Positions 10,666-22,022 of a DNA stretch of 64,000 bases are shown piece after piece. Position numbers and translations under genes: made by a program. This DNA comes from Straminergon stramineum. Lineage: Eukaryota > Streptophyta > Bryopsida > Hypnales > Calliergonaceae. A model generated the notes under the pieces. It worked only from the letters and a program-made list of their open reading frames with translations. It did not search any database and was not told where the DNA came from. Location: positions 9,491,001-9,555,000 of the forward strand of contig OY987266.1 in NCBI GenBank assembly GCA_963920665.1, in the 5' to 3' direction. Each line of letters starts with the position of its first letter. The stretch's first letter is position 1.

Positions 10666-11771
10666 CGAAATACCCCCGGGTTACCAGCTTCCCATTGATT
10701 TCTAGCACGCTCAGTTCCTTCCGACCTGCACTGGAATTGAAGCTGTGAAACCCGTTCTCCCATCGAGTGCCTCACAAATTTCCAACACTTCTCTTGACTT
10801 ACAGTTGCAAGCTCCTTCACTGCTTTGTCAAATTAATTTGCCTCCAAGAGATCTCTCAAGTGGTATGCATCCTTGTGTCTGTAAATTTATAGACGGAATG
10901 CAGAAGCATTAGAATAACAATCAGAGGTTGAAACCATTTTGAATCCAAGTACAGTACAGTACTTAGAACATATGCATTTGAGCATATGCATTTGGGAAGG
11001 CACGCTCTGGATACTACATCTATGTCGCCCACCATTTCCAAAGTATTCCCATCACCATGAATGAACGAGTGTTCACATAAAACTGAATAAAAATAAAAAA
11101 TTTGAATTGAAACTGGACAACTTGCACTTGGAGATGATCCAAGGGTTGAGTTCGTTAGCTGCTTGAGATGGGGAAGAACTTCTCATCTAGCTCAAGGTAC
11201 TTGAGGTAAGGAAACCTGACTCATATGCAATTCCTCAAAACAGGTTAGAATTACCATAGTTCAAGTTTAGTTAGAAGCATTGCTTTGAACTTACAATGCA
11301 TCGGCATGACAATTCTGTAGTCAAATGACGCTGGTCCATGATACGAAGAGCCAAAAATAAGGAAAAACTTGGGAAAACAGCGGACTGTTTCCTTTAATTA
11401 CGTGGTAGTACTACACAGAGCAGCATTCAAGGTACTCTACTGATACAACATCCAAGCGGTCTCTAAAAACACTAAGTACTGCGTTACAGTCCTCCAGAAT
11501 CCTCATGTGAAACTGCAAGTCAGACAACAAGCTAGTAGATATAACAAACAGAGTTTCTGTCGATTTAGAATTACAGCTACAAAGAAACAAGACTCTATAG
11601 CTTAATTTATGATACCAAAAGTAGAAGTAAACATAAGAACTTCCTCATCTCACTAGCTTGTGTTGATTCAATTGGCCTTCTCCCCTTCAGAATATAAAAA
11701 CCTCGACGAAGTAAATTTGATGATTACATCACATGAGCATCTTCCCATGTAAGCACACTCAAGGCTTCTTT
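10666..11771. other. Intergenic, 3' flank of the DUF642-like gene
   Basis: Moderate-GC sequence, likely the 3' UTR and spacer of the minus-strand gene ending at 11772. It contains a small direct repeat, CATATGCATTTG, at about 10970-10994. No gene or RNA is supported. Confidence 0.4.
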
Positions 11772-13502
11772 CTAGATGAACACTGTCAACACGACCCCAA
11801 TGAAGATGGGATACATCCGTTGCCACAAGGGAAGCATAGAAGGTGCAGAGTTGGGGTGGAGTATATGAACCCCCGACAGAATAACAACATTGTCGATCAG
11901 AGGCCCATACTTTTCTGACATACTCTCGATCTGAAGATTTGTCGCTGCACCGGTGCCCATGAAGAGGAAGCTGTGCCGGATCCAGGTGATTTGCCGTGGG
12001 GTATCAGTGACATTGTACCTATTGGAAATATTCGTACTTAGGTTAGATCTAATTTCATAAATTTCAGTCTTAGTCATTAGACTATGTATTGGTTACATTG
12101 AAGCCATACTTCAGTCCTAAATGTTCACATCATGATTCATATAGAAGAAGTCTTCAGTGGTAATAATAAAACTCACATTCTTAGTTTAGGGTTTTGTCCC
12201 GCCTTTGCCTATACAGACCCGGTTCTTGATCATGGATCCCGAAGACTACTCGCGCCTCCCCGTTCTGAGTGTCGTTCGAAATGTCTCTCCCCGGTTCAAG
12301 AACTGGGTCTATATAGGAAACGATGGGCAGACCCGAATTTAGGACCTTGCTATTAAAATAATACTCGAAAGCATGGTGCACGATTGCGATTTCCAATAAT
12401 ACCTAGGTCTGTATAGGTCTGCGAAGGTTGAGTTGAATTACCGAGGTCGGCGAAGAGTGTAGTAGTTGACGACAGTTCCTGACATGGAAGAAACTTTGAG
12501 GGCGGGGTACAGGTTGAGCGGCTCATCAGGCAATCGGGCGCAATCGAATTGCACGGTGTACAACGTAGCCGGTTTGGGAACCCAAGTGAAGTTCCGGGAT
12601 GCAATGGAGCCTTGAGTGCTGTTGCCCGTCGAGATGGGGTTATTCAGGTGGATCGCGTACACACTCGCGGGGGCAAAGTTCGACATCTGGTATGTGGAAC
12701 TCTGGACGATTTGGATCCCCGCTCCTCCAGGAAGCCAGTTTGGAATCATCGTGGTCGCGGTGGCGTCCAATGTGACCGTGCCGTTGGATGGCACATTGGT
12801 TATTAGCTCGAAGTCGCCGTTCATGAAATGAAGAAGGTAACTTGGAGGCTTTGTTCCTGGCATAGTTTTCAGGCAAGGTTGATCCTTAGTATGTTCAACG
12901 ATTTATATTTCTAGAAAATATGGAGTATGAAAGGCAAAACATAAAACATCCTGAACTCATTTCTGGTAGATATTCAAATTTATTTCAAACAAAAGACGTT
13001 GTGAAGCTTCTTGCAATGTAAAATCTCTTGGTAGCCTTTGGATTTTGTAGTGCAATGTCAAGCGAGGCATGAAATTGTAAGAGGAGTGGACCATTCTCAC
13101 TTTCTCAAAGGCAATGCTTAAGAGCTAAAGTGTTTTCACTTACTTGATGCAAGAACTACTCAACGATCACAGCACCAACACTTTGGGAGGAGCTCAAATG
13201 ATTTTATACGAACGATGTTTTTGGTTACCAGTGAACTGTGTTTGAAGCTTCTTTAAGAACATAGTAACATTTCTCACATCTTAAAGTAAAGAATTAGAAT
13301 CACGTTTTATTGTAACTATGGTACCTAGTGGTGGAGCTGCAATTGCGCTACCGGAAAAGACCTCGATCATGTCGTTTGCAATTTGCCACCCCACCTCCGT
13401 CTCTCCCATTTTGAAGTCGAGGTCCTGGGAAGAGATCACAGTAGTCCAGAATACTGCACACAGTAGCGCAACGCAGGCAATCACCCTTCCCAGTGGCCGC
13501 AT
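11772..13502 (-). CDS. DUF642-like secreted protein with GPI-type C terminus
   Basis: Exons: 13502-13325, 12856-12442, 12018-11772; junctions are GT-AG and the spliced CDS is 840 nt, giving 279 aa. Residues 1-25 are a signal peptide (VIACVALLCAVFWTTVIS). Residues 70-75 (FMNGDFE) match the NGDFE/NGNFE opening of DUF642 galactose-binding-like domains. Residues 97-100 (IPNW), 126-131 (YAIHLN) and 236-243 (GPLIDNVV) match the W, Y-V-L-G-N and C/Y-GPLID conserved blocks. A hydrophobic tail at 267-279 (YPIFIGVVLTVFI) ends at the stop, as in GPI-anchored precursors; the anchor is an inference. DUF642 proteins are plant cell-wall proteins that interact with polysaccharides and pectin-modifying enzymes. 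Canonical members have two such domains in about 360 aa; this one has one, and lacks the usual Cys before GPLID. Intron 2 holds a hairpin. The first acceptor (GCCAG, 12858-12857) was chosen because it alone preserves frame. Confidence 0.75.
12208..12317. repeat. Hairpin in intron 2 of the DUF642-like gene
   Basis: Bases 12208-12228 (CCTATACAGACCCGGTTC...) are complementary to 12297-12317 at 19 of 21 positions, around a 68-bp GC-richer loop. A further GGTCTGTATAGG at 12406-12417 is a third copy of the arm, so the intron appears to contain a small foldback element and a partial duplicate. Confidence 0.6.
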
Positions 13503-15602
13503 TCCAAAAAGGTTGCAGTGATAACCTTTCTGTCAGGGAACTAGTCCTCCGCGGCATGTCAGTCATGCGGATCATTTCGAATGGCTCTCCCCATGCGCTG
13601 AGCACCATAACATTCTTTACAGGCCCATTGCTGCACCCAAGAATTCGAATTCATCATGTTTTGAACCGCCTCAGTATTGGTCTTCCAGATTTGATGTCAA
13701 AAAATTGGAGCTTCCTCATCATCATCGGAAGCAAGGACGATACCTGATATAAAATATGATCGGAACTATCCTCAAAACTCCAGCATGTTTCCTTACGGAC
13801 AAGTATTCATTCCCCACGCTCTATTCAACCAATCAATATACTCAGATCCTGGTCAAACTGCACTATTCTCAACTCGAACATAACAATCTTCAGCTTCAAT
13901 GTTACTATCCCTATAAAGAATTCTTCTACTTACAAAAGATATTTCTTTTGTTCACGAAGTTACCTTTTTGGTTCTTACAGATTCTCCATTCTCTCCTGGC
14001 TTGCTCCATAATACTCTTCACTAATGTCCCCATTCTTATGGCTGCACATAAGCCTGCACATAGTTTCTTTCAAATAAGACTGGTCTCCCAATTGGCTAAA
14101 ATGATAGGAACATCCTCTAGGAGTGGCAGACATTCTTATATATTCCCGCATACATCACAGATAATGCAGGATAATTCGACACATCTTCTTTACTAAAGTC
14201 TAAGTAGCCATGTGCAAGTTCAATTAGCAATCTGTTTCCTTCTCAGATGGAAGCCAAAGAGGCAAAAAGAGTGTACGGAAAGGTAAAGACAGTGAGCGTC
14301 GGAGCCCTTTCACTCTTCCAGCAGACATCAACCGCCTCGTTCTCGTTCGTATCACAACACGATAGACTATGTCAATAGTTACATCAGCAAACCCTCAAAT
14401 AGTAATCAAAATTCGCATCAAACTCCAATTAACAACACCCTTCCATGATTCTCTTCATGTCCGAGAAGGCGCCCCTCCTCCACGAAACCCAAACCAATCT
14501 CCAACACAATCTACCGGAATGAAAACAATCAAAACAGAGATAAAAATAAACACTTTTTCGTGAAAACAGGGAAGTGAACATTCAATTCCCATCCTGGAAA
14601 ACGAGGCCCAAATTAGGGAATGAGGACAAGTATCAGAACGCACAGGTTGCGTTGCGGATGATCGCACACATTGCTAGCAACCACAACGTGCTTGTTGCTC
14701 ATCATCAAACACCGCGTCACTGCACTGGGAGTGCAAGCATCTTCCTTCTCATCCTTCGTCCAAATCTTCAACAAACCATATAACCGATACTTATAACCGC
14801 CGGGACGACGTTAGAGTCCAATTGCTGCCTTCAGACACCCCCCTGCTACAAATGAATAGGATTCATTTATAATATACACCGTATATATAAAGTCAACTGG
14901 GGATTAAAACATCTAAGCTTGAGCCAAATAACGAAGTAATAGCGTGTTCAAACCTTCGCAACTTGGACGGAACCAGGATTTGACGATTCGTATAAGATGT
15001 CGGCCTCATGGTGGCTTCAAAGTCCTTGATTAGACTCCGTTCAATTTTCAGCGTAATGAAGTGATCGACAAGGAAAACTACTCAAATGCATTCAACCCGA
15101 ACGAATATTTTCAATTAAGAGAGGCTGGAGCGTACTAAAAAACGACCGTCCAGAGGGTTGCACACGCATTCTTTCATTGCCTGTTCCAATGTACATAAAA
15201 TACCGTGAGCACTTGTCGTCAGTGCCAAAGGTGCTAAAGCTAGTGACCGGTATGCTTGAGGAGGCTCTTGGCAAAAGGTCCCCTTGAACTACTCTTTTCC
15301 CGTAAACACCATAATAACTGCGAATCACATCACCGTTGCAAATCAACACAAGAAAAATCATTCTGTCATGTCCTCTTCAAGAATGCCATACTCTAGAGAT
15401 TGCTAGGCCCGCAATAATTCTCCTAGAATACAACAGAGCAAACCGGAATCTTTGCAATGATGTGGTTCCAGCCAGAGTAAGTGAATACTAGGAGCAATTG
15501 TATACCAGAAGAAGGCTCTCCACCATTCTCTTGAACGGTAGCCAGCACAAACTGCAGATGGTTCCAGGCAGGAGCGCAGGATCTATAGCCAGACGAAAAT
15601 TT
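13503..15602. other. Spacer between DUF642-like and ALMT genes
   Basis: This should hold the promoter of the DUF642-like gene and the 3' UTR of the ALMT gene, both on the minus strand. The 146-codon plus-strand frame at 13756-14196 and the 89-codon minus frame at 15092-15361 have neither recognisable motifs nor good splice support, and are not called. No repeat family of this window was found here. Confidence 0.4.
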
Positions 15603-17977
15603 TCAGAGTGTGGCAAAGGCTGTCACGAATTCATCAGAAGGCTTGGAATCTCCGGGTGGAGCCTCGTCGAAATGAGCCTTGTCAGCCAGCACATCAACGA
15701 CCCCAACCACATACTTTCCTTTGGCTGCAATCTCAATGAGAAGTGATGCAAACTTTAGTAGCGACAGAGCTGCCAGGCGTTGCACTGTGGTCTCCCAGTG
15801 GTGCCCAATCGACCCTTTCCTCTTGAGAAATTCGCCTGCCTTGCCTTCAAGTAAGGGCTTTTTCTCCTCGCTCTTCTTCTGCTTCCCTTCGACTTCTTTA
15901 GCCCTGTACCCAATACCCGATAATAATTTCCGCCATAATTCATTAGACGGTACAGGTATGTGAATAGTGGAAATGATCCATTTTCAAGAATAGATGTTTA
16001 AGCTAATGCAAGTGCAATAAAGAACGACATGAGCCATCTCTTACGTTTCGTGGTGAAGCTCAGGCCGGGTCCTCTCTGATACATCTGATGTTAGCCCAGT
16101 CTTATCAATAGAGGTTGCACCCCCGTCGCGTGAATCAGATTGACTGTCGCGGGCCTCCCGGATTTCATTAAAAATGCTATCAAAAGAATTCTCGCTGATG
16201 TCTTCACGTAGATTCGAAAAGAGATGAGATACTTGTAGAAGTTGGTCAGTCTGCCTGGCGATCCTGTGTTGCAACAATATAGCGACCTCCTCCGCCCTTT
16301 CTAAAACTTGATGAAAATCATGCTTTCTCATAGTGCGCATAGTTTTACCTAAAGCTCGGAATAAGCTGTTCACATGAGCACCCAGACAATTAAGACGACC
16401 TATACTGTAAATTGTAAACTAATAACACCAAGGTAAATACCACCGGTAATAGATTGCTGTCCGGACACAATAGAAGACTTATCATGTTATAGAACCGTAC
16501 TATTGATACAGACGCTTGTATCACTTTCTGCGAAAACTCCAATACGACAAATGTGAGAGGACTTACTCCGCACATTCTTTCCCCAGCGCCAAAAATTCTG
16601 TCCGGAACATTTTGCGCACTTGCAAGGGTGCTTGTATCTCAGCACGAAGACACGAATCTAGGGCTACGACATCATAGTAAGCAAACCGCAGGTTCTCTAC
16701 AACGTCTTTATACAGACGCCACGGGTACCCCAAGAAAAATTTGCCATGCGGGGGCTCAAATTTTGCCGCCTTCAACTGTACGCAAGACGAGAGACACCGA
16801 CAAGCGTTGAAAAGAGATAAAAAATCATTTTGCAGAGCAGTGAAAGGACTAAGAAGCTAGAAATTTCAAGTTAAATGAGACTCTAACCGGGTTCAAATAA
16901 GATATTCTCTTTGCAGAAGGGAAAGATGAGGGACATACAAGCTTCTCTACTTCGGAATCCGCAGCCAGAATCTCGTGAAAGCAGGAATGAAGCTCGTCAT
17001 TGGCAACGTGGTTCAAAACTTCGGGAAGCTGTTGTAGAACGGTACCTTGGCAATACTCCCGAACGCACTTTTCAATCACGTTGCCGGCACGCTCAAAATT
17101 ATTGGCAAGGAGATCGTTGATATTGTTACCAGCAAAAATCGGTAGAAGAAATAAGTTCACGAGAGATGCAACGACAAATCCAATTGCTATAAGGCCAAGG
17201 CGAAGAAATGGAAGCTTCTTTTTCTCGTCACTTTGGGTGAGGATGAGAAGATGGAACGTGATCATGGACATAACGACGGCGTAGTTCCATCGATCTCTGA
17301 AGGGCCGCCGAAACTTGAACATTGTCGGGATTGCACCACCGAGAAATGTGAAGAGGAAGATAAAATACTTCTCATATGAACCCATGTAGTCTCCGAGAAC
17401 ATCAACTGCTAAGGCCAGTAACGCTGCCATCAAGGTGCCCATCGTTCTGTTCAACCCTATACATCCAACACCACAGGTTTATAGTTCTGAAAACAGAAGC
17501 TCCAATAAAAATTAAGGTGACTAGGGCTTCGTAAAATATATATCCATTACCTTTACTGAGAGACAACCCTACATTGGTTTCCATCACAATGTCGACGGTG
17601 ATTACGGCCCACACACCGTTCTTGTTGAAAACACTCAAGACCCCTGGAGCAAAACATAACAGCGATGCAATTAGGGCTGCAAAGCCCGCTTTCATGGGCA
17701 AAAGGAATGGAAGGTTTTCTATGCTGAACTGTCTGAGCTGTGCCTTAGGCCAATTCAACCAGGATTCATCGGTCTCGTCAGTTTCTCTCCGGAGATTCTT
17801 CTTCAGGAGAAGGGATCGCGTCCGGGCGTAGCTGAGCCCCATCTGCGAGGACGCCGCGGCTAACAGCCCTTGCCTGCCATCGCGAAGCCGCCGAAGCATA
17901 TTATCGCGCTCCTGCTCATACTGGCTCGTTTGACGTAGCAGACGCGTAGATAAACGTGTTGGATGGTTGTCCTCCAT
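15603..17977 (-). CDS. ALMT-family anion channel
   Basis: Exons: 17977-17551, 17456-16939, 16775-16567, 16404-16045, 15903-15603. Introns of 94, 163, 162 and 141 bp all have GT-AG ends, and the CDS is 1815 nt, giving 604 aa. Residues 121-147 (GVWAVITVDIVME ... LSKGLNR) and 321-334 (FEPPHGKFFLGYPW) are hallmark ALMT blocks, and 357-364 lie in the conserved C..EIQAP segment. About six membrane spans fall between 88 and 250, followed by a long soluble helical C-terminal half, ending with a conserved LLKFASLLIE helix near 540-550. ALMT channels pass malate and other anions across the plasma membrane or tonoplast. The 85-residue N terminus before the first span, rich in Arg/Gln/Glu, is long for the family. 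Family assignment is firm; substrate and membrane are not determinable here. Confidence 0.88.
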
Positions 17978-19273
17978 CCCTACAAGCTCATGCGGCGCTC
18001 TTCGAGAGCTCTCTCAATTCGCTATCCACTGTACCAATAATTTTCTTATATCGTGAGTTTCATGGTATCACACAAATCTTCATTGATGAAGCACGAGTGC
18101 TGTCCAGCTCCGCTTCAATTAGAAATTCAGTTGAGCTGAACCATATGTCTCGCCATATGGCAAGATGCCGCAACTACACCAGAATTTCATATCCGAGAAA
18201 AAAACAGCAGCACCTTCACTCAAATTGCACAAGGATAACAATGTTCGAACTACAGACAGTCTAGGATACAAAGAGTCAAGACTAAGAAGTTCAACATTCG
18301 ACGTTCCATCGAATAGTTTGAAGAAGGAGCTTAGTCTAATTGAGTTATGAATTTTCATTAACTCAAACTATTCTCATGTGTGTCACACTCAACGTGAATA
18401 GCAAAGCTTCACTCTCTCAAAGCTATTATCTAAAGTTCAGCGAGTCAGGATAGAGGCAGAGGTCAATCAAAACAAAATGTTCAATCAAGAGGAAGAAAAC
18501 GCTCGCTAGTAATGAAGCCGTTGCTCTGTTCTGGCCATTTACGACACAATGCATACAATCAAACAAGCCTCTTTCTTATCAACCAATCTTTCTTTCAAAA
18601 ACACTAAAATCATCTCCACCTCTTTCACTAGCTTCTTCTCATTGCCAATTTCAGATTCCTTACTACAACTAAACTTCAATAAATAGTTCACGGCAGGTAC
18701 CTTGTCAGAATTTCGCAACTCACATCCTCCGCATGCAGCGAATAAAATTCTCTTTTGAGCAATCTAGTTCTCAATCAATCGCTCTTCCTTCTCCGCAGAT
18801 CAAACCAGAACCCTACATAAGAGATGCTGGAATTGCAAATGCCTTCAGAACAATCAAATTACCTCAATCTTCACCAAAATTTATTAAAAATCACTGATGC
18901 GATCGGATATTTATGCCCAAAAATTTCTGTCAAAATTTCTGTAGCGGACATCCGGACCGGCGATCCAAATTTCAGGAACAGAGGCGATGTGACCACAAAG
19001 GGATCGGAAGGAAAGGGAATCCGGAAGTGCTAGAAATTCCTTGAGCTTCCGATTTCGAAAACAAAAGGGAACGAATAGGTTCCCTTCCATGGGGAACGTG
19101 ACGACGTGGCGTACAGGTATTGGTGTAAAACTGGGAGCGACCTTATTAGAGGCTGGTGAACTGCATCTAGCGATGCCACGTGGATAAAGGATACTCTTAC
19201 TGGCTTTTCTTGGTTGATGATGCCTTTCGAAGGTCCATCCACAAGTGCATCATAAATGAAGAGAGATTAATAA
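17978..19273. other. Upstream region of the ALMT gene
   Basis: Moderate-GC sequence with no supported ORF, consistent with a 5' UTR and promoter. Two candidate bZIP sites lie near its far end: GACGTGGC at about 19095-19102 and a perfect CCACGTGG at 19176-19183. Confidence 0.45.
19176..19190 (+). promoter_or_regulatory. G-box plus I-box pair
   Basis: The perfect palindrome CCACGTGG overlaps GATAAAGG. A G-box adjoining an I-box (GATAA) is a known arrangement in light-responsive plant promoters. It lies about 1.2 kb upstream of the ALMT start codon, so the link to that gene is an inference. Confidence 0.3.
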
Positions 19274-19501
19274 CCCTTAAAGGATGCCACGGGCATTTTT
19301 TGTCCAATGAATGACAAAGAATTCTTCTATATCTACATAGGACAAGAAGTGCAACTATTCATCTTCAAAGTTTTGTATGAAAAGGGGAGGTCTTGTACAA
19401 TAGTTTGACTTCTAATAAGAGCTTTTGCATTTTTTTAAGTCTATAAATCACATGGTTCCAAAAGGGACGATTTCTACATTCACTAGCCTATCCTTTGAAG
19501 G
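19274..19501 (+). mobile_element. TTAA-type MITE, family B
   Basis: A 228-bp copy of family B: the left end CCCTTAAAGGATGCC is followed by the family core TTTTTTGTCCAATGAATGAC, and the right end is CCTTTGAAGG. The flanks are decayed (ATAA at the left, TCAA at the right). Family copies lie at 30728-30947 (reverse), 31356-31577, 59998-60194, 60792-61005 and 61010-61228 (reverse). Confidence 0.65.
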
Positions 19502-19510
19502 TCAACTTAA

Positions 19511-20687
19511 CCCCTAAGTGCCCCAAGGGACCAAAGTGTCTTCATATTGTTTCAAGTCCAATTCAAAGTATTGCAACTTTGCTATCCAATGTCCGAATTT
19601 AATAAAACTTATTGGAAAACTACATTAGATGTTTTTCAGTAGCACTAAAGGCCTGAATTAAAAATATTTATTTATTTAAATTTTAAAAATAATTTTTTAT
19701 TAAAATCTAACATGGCCGAAGTTCGGTCATGTCAACCAACCATTGTAGCTGAGTTCCCACAGTCCTAGAACTTGAGGGAACTTACGGGAACTCGCAGGAA
19801 CTCATGGCTCTTTAAATTAGGTGGATTTCATCTAATGTCTGCACTCTCTCTTCTAGTTTGTGTAGTAAAATTTTTAGATCAATCCAACATGTAGTGATTT
19901 TTTGAAAACCATTCGAAGTTCAAGGGATCAAAATGAGTTCTCCAAACTACACTTTGATAGCTACAACTTTGGGGGATTGTATCTCCGTTTCCTCCAATGT
20001 TCATTTTCAATTAAAAAAAATCAAATTAAATTTATGTTCCTCTTGAATTATAATTATTGTGGTAAAATTTTCATGCCAATCCAAGTTGTTTTGAATATTT
20101 CAAAGCCATTCAAAGTTCAAAATCCAAACATTTTTGGATTACAATGAACTTTGGTGGCTTTTTTCTTCTTCAAACAATGTCCATTTCCAATAATTTTGAG
20201 GGAAAAATTTGCGCATACTAGTCTAGTTTGTGTGGTTAAAATTTCATATCAATCCAAGAAGTTATGAGTGACCTAGAAACATTTTAGGACTTAGAAGGAA
20301 TTTCAGCCCTAGAAGTGTCTCTTGCAACTCTTTTGGCTATTATTTTGGACATTTGAAAGCCATTTGTAAACACAATGAGTCAATTGAATGATACTTTACT
20401 TCACCAGTGTGTTTGTGTGTTTTTGAAGCACTTTATAGTTTAAATTTTTTTCATTTGAGTAGGTTTAGAAATAGAGTTTCACCTCCAAATGTGTGCTAGG
20501 AATATTTTAGCACCTTTTTTCAACACTAAAACATTATAATCTTGCAATCGATATGGCCAAATGACTTGATATTTGACTCATGTCATCTATGACATGTACA
20601 CTACAAGATTATACAATTGAAATTTCTATACCTTAGTAACAAAAGCAATAATATTTTTAAACCCAAAGGGCCTTGGGCCTTTAGGGC
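19511..20687 (+). mobile_element. Long TTAA-type element
   Basis: TTAA (19507-19510) is followed by CCCCTAAGTGCCCCAAGGG. The matching right end GGGCCTTTAGGGC is followed by TTAA at 20688-20691. It is 1177 bp with no coding capacity. It contains sequence of the CATTAG...CTAATG family (about 19640-19840, with GTCATGTCAACC and GAGTTCCCACAG in common with 34490-34560), so it is probably composite. Confidence 0.55.
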
Positions 20688-20691
20688 TTAA

Positions 20692-21998
20692 CTCCAATCA
20701 TATTATGAGTAAGGCAGTCTACTCTAAAAGCAACCAGTGAAGGTTTGGTCTACCTCTATCATCAGGTTTTAGTGGATAGGAATATTTTTATTTCATTTTT
20801 TTAGACAAAGAGAAATAGATGCAAAGTGTTACACAAGCAATTTTATACTTTTCAAAGCATTATTGAATTACTTATGAACTTTCAAAAAAAATTGTCATAG
20901 GTACTTCTTTGTGGCCAAGGGTTGCTACTATATGAGCATAGGAGTGTGAACGCATGAGTCTATAATTAATACTACATTCTATGTTATAGGTGTATATACC
21001 GTAGAAATTGTTTATGATTATAGGTGTTTATGATACATACATCTTCTATAGTGTGTGTTATCTATATTATATTTTGTTTTGTGACCATAGGTGTCTCAAA
21101 GTCCATTCCCTTACAACTTGAAAGGAAATATTGGGAACCAACATGAGAATGATTGGCTCTTGCAATAAATAAGACTTTATGATTGATCCACTCAATGGCT
21201 AAAGAGGTCAATTTTAAAGAACCAACTCATATCCATTCCACAACTAATTATAGGGTCAATTTGAAGAAGATGGCTGCTTTTAAATTAAACTACCTTAGAA
21301 GTACCTAATTGTAATATATTCCATTCTCTGACACTAAAAAAATGGCCTTCCAATGACAAACAAAATTGAGTATAGATTTGAAATTTTTTTCATTCAAACA
21401 ACCATATCATAAGCATCAATAGGCAAAGTCCAAAAATAGATAAACAAAAGTTGTAGTATACAACATATATATAATACACTACTATGGAAGTTTGAAAAAA
21501 AAAACTAATTGTAATTTCAAAGAAAATTAATTCCAAAATTAGCCATGTTTAAAACTCAATTTTGTGCCCCATAATTTGGAATTATTTTATGTTTTGTCAA
21601 TTTTTTCTTAGAACTCCAAAAAATCTTTTAGTGCCTTAGCATGTTGGTATATATTCCATTTTAGATTGTTGTACAAAAAAATTGAAGGAAATTTGACATT
21701 TATAGAATTCAAAATATTCACAATTTGACAAACATATAAAGGTGGTATTTGTTCACACGATATTTGAAAATGATTTTGGGATTGAGAGCATAGAATTGCA
21801 TTATCCATTGAAAAAAGAATATAGGTTGCAACATGAACCATTGTTATATCTCAATGCCCTTGCATTTGAAATATTTTTTGAACAAGATAATGCATTTAAT
21901 TTATATTTTAAGCCATATTCTGCATTTTAAGGTTTAGAATTTTTTTTGTACAAAGACTATAGTTTATAGGTTGATTAAACCTCAAGTTCCACATTGAA
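20692..21998. other. AT-rich intergenic block
   Basis: No gene supported. The segment at about 20925-21090 (ATGAGCATAGGAGTGTGAA, TTATAGGTGT repeats) resembles the inverted-repeat element at 51705-51937. The rest is low-complexity A/T. Confidence 0.4.
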
Positions 21999-22022
21999 AT
22001 TATATATATATATATATATAAT
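21999..22022. repeat. (TA)n microsatellite
   Basis: About 12 uninterrupted TA dinucleotides. Confidence 0.9.

Noticed and set aside
12132..12604. Overlapping ORFs on both strands in the DUF642-like intron and exon
   Set aside because: Mirror-image frames created by the intron hairpin and antisense shadows of exon 2.
13756..14196. 146-codon plus-strand ORF
   Set aside because: No recognisable motif and no splice support; it lies in the probable promoter of the DUF642-like gene.
15092..15361. Additional 3' exon of the ALMT gene
   Set aside because: The frame already closes at a conserved C-terminal position with a stop at 15603; no acceptor or donor pair joins this frame.
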